Assembly (NCBI RefSeq): GCF_036246005.1
Contig: NZ_CP109171.1
Coordinates: 6,870,001-6,934,000 of the forward strand
Reading direction: 5' to 3'
Length of the DNA stretch: 64,000 nt
Source of the DNA: Streptomyces sp. NBC_01723
GTDB taxonomy: Bacteria; Actinomycetota; Actinomycetes; Streptomycetales; Streptomycetaceae
The notes below the pieces were generated by a model that saw only the letters and a list, made by a program, of their open reading frames with translations, was not told where the DNA came from and searched no databases. A program made the position numbers and the translations under genes. Of the stretch, positions 63,201 through 64,000 are shown piece after piece (within the stretch, counting starts at the first letter, position 1; each line of letters starts with the position of its first letter).

Positions 63201-64000
63201 CACGTTGAGCGCCTGAGGTGTCTGCAGGCCGGCACCAAGACCACCGAAGGCAAGCAGCACCCGGACCGTGACGCCCAGTTCCGCTACATCAACGAGCGGG
63301 CCAGGCAGCACATGGATGCCGGCCAGCCGGTGATCAGCGTGGATGTGAAGAAGAAGGAACTCGTCGGCGATTACAAGAACGCGGGCCGACAGTGGCGGCC
63401 GGCCGGTGAGCCGGTCCTGGCCAAGACGCACGACTTCCTGGACCGACAGGGACCGGGCAAGGCGATCCCCTACGGCATCTATGACATCGCCGCGAACACC
63501 GGCTGGGTGAGTGTCGGCACGGATCACGACACCGCCGCGTTCGCTGTCGCTTCCATCCGCCGCTGGTGGCAGGCCCGGGGCCGGCACGACTATCCGGCCG
63601 CCACCCGTCTGCTGGTCACTGCGGACGCGGGCGGGTCCAACGGTTACCGCACCCGCGCCTGGAAGACGGAACTCGCCGCCCTGGCCGCCGAGACGGGCCT
63701 GGCCATCACGGTCTGCCACATGCCGCCGGGCACTTCGAAATGGAACAAGATCGAGCACCGGCTGTTCTCCCACATCTCTATGAACTGGCGCGGCCGCCCG
63801 CTGACCAGCCACGACGTCATCGTGAACAGCATCGCGGCGACCACCACCCGGACCGGGCTGACCGTCCACGCGGAGCTGGACCCTGGCACCTACGACACCG
63901 GCATCAGGGTCACCGACGGTGATATCGACGCTCTGCCCATACACCGGCACCGCTTCCATGGAGACTGGAACTACACCCTCCACCCTCACCCTCCCGTCAC

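Larger units (their letters stand above)
61458..63221 (+). mobile_element. IS110-type element inserted at a CT core
   Basis: About 1.76 kb bounded by CT on each side (61456-61457, 63222-63223), no inverted repeats and no longer duplication, as expected for IS110. A ~500-bp non-coding left end precedes the transposase gene. Confidence 0.87.
61015..64000 (+). pseudogene. ISAzo13-family transposase split by an IS110-type element (runs off the window)
   Basis: 5' part 61015-61457: VSDEVRGQLAVQLGVLFPHL, IRAVARAAQVSETTVREGVD, RRPGGGRKKAVDLDPGLRPA, ADLLREEGFSL. 3' part from 63222: QAGTKTTEGKQHPDRDAQFR, VISVDVKKKELVGDYKNAGR, LLVTADAGGSNGYRTRAWKT, CHMPPGTSKWNKIEHRLFSH. Removing the insert joins GGCTTCAGC-CT-GCAGGCC in frame, so the gene was whole. 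The window ends shortly before its C-terminus. Confidence 0.9.

Noticed and set aside
1..64000. tRNA, rRNA and riboswitch genes
   Set aside because: None of the conserved motifs was noticed on either strand; a dedicated covariance search was not possible.

Overview
High G+C, GTG/TTG starts, GGAGG-type ribosome binding sites and the gene families present (SARP regulator, SpoIIE-type phosphatase, DUF418 protein, RimM with a mycelial-actinomycete signature) point to a Streptomyces or close relative. The window looks like accessory DNA: a linear plasmid or a chromosome arm. No rRNA, tRNA or CRISPR array was seen.

Layout. 1-9.4 kb: a compact operon for a type IV secretion-like conjugation apparatus (two small pilin-like membrane proteins, a VirB8/TcpC-like protein, a VirB6/TrbL-like protein, an SCO6880-family protein, a VirB4-like ATPase, a VirD4-like coupling protein), with a membrane-anchored lytic transglycosylase on the opposite strand. 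No relaxase is visible. 9.4-16.5 kb: a DUF418 membrane protein, an intact IS630, and copy A of a duplicated locus, broken by an IS and followed by gene fragments. 16.7-27.8 kb: a stray rimM paralog, a perfect 58-bp palindrome, several insertion sequences and remnants, a methyltransferase, a DUF4913 protein and a secreted thaumatin-GH128 fusion. 28-40.4 kb: IS remnants, an ISL3 with a stop codon, a multi-domain SpoIIE phosphatase, and a group II intron remnant inside an istB remnant between two copies of one 836-bp IS. 40.4-47.8 kb: copy B of the duplicated locus (intact lectin membrane protein) followed by a stack of IS elements. 47.8-53.8 kb: an AfsR-like regulator, a MAB_1171c-like pseudogene, an IS5 and an IS701. 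53.9-59.8 kb: an orphan PqqD-like small protein, a hypothetical protein, an IS630 nested in an IS5, and a protein made of four ~98-residue repeats. 59.9-64 kb: an IS5-type element, then an ISAzo13 transposase split by an IS110-type element.

Roughly half of the window is mobile DNA, and many elements sit in or next to each other at CTAG/CTAA targets. The most striking points are: (i) the IS110-type element has a non-coding left end carrying two guide-pair motifs that match its insertion site and its own ends around CT cores, as expected of a bridge RNA; (ii) several unrelated or distantly related IS transposase genes start with TTG just downstream of a Shine-Dalgarno buried in a hairpin; (iii) a three-gene locus exists as two inverted copies that have decayed reciprocally; (iv) the tandem-repeat protein at 58.3-59.8 kb has no family I recognise.
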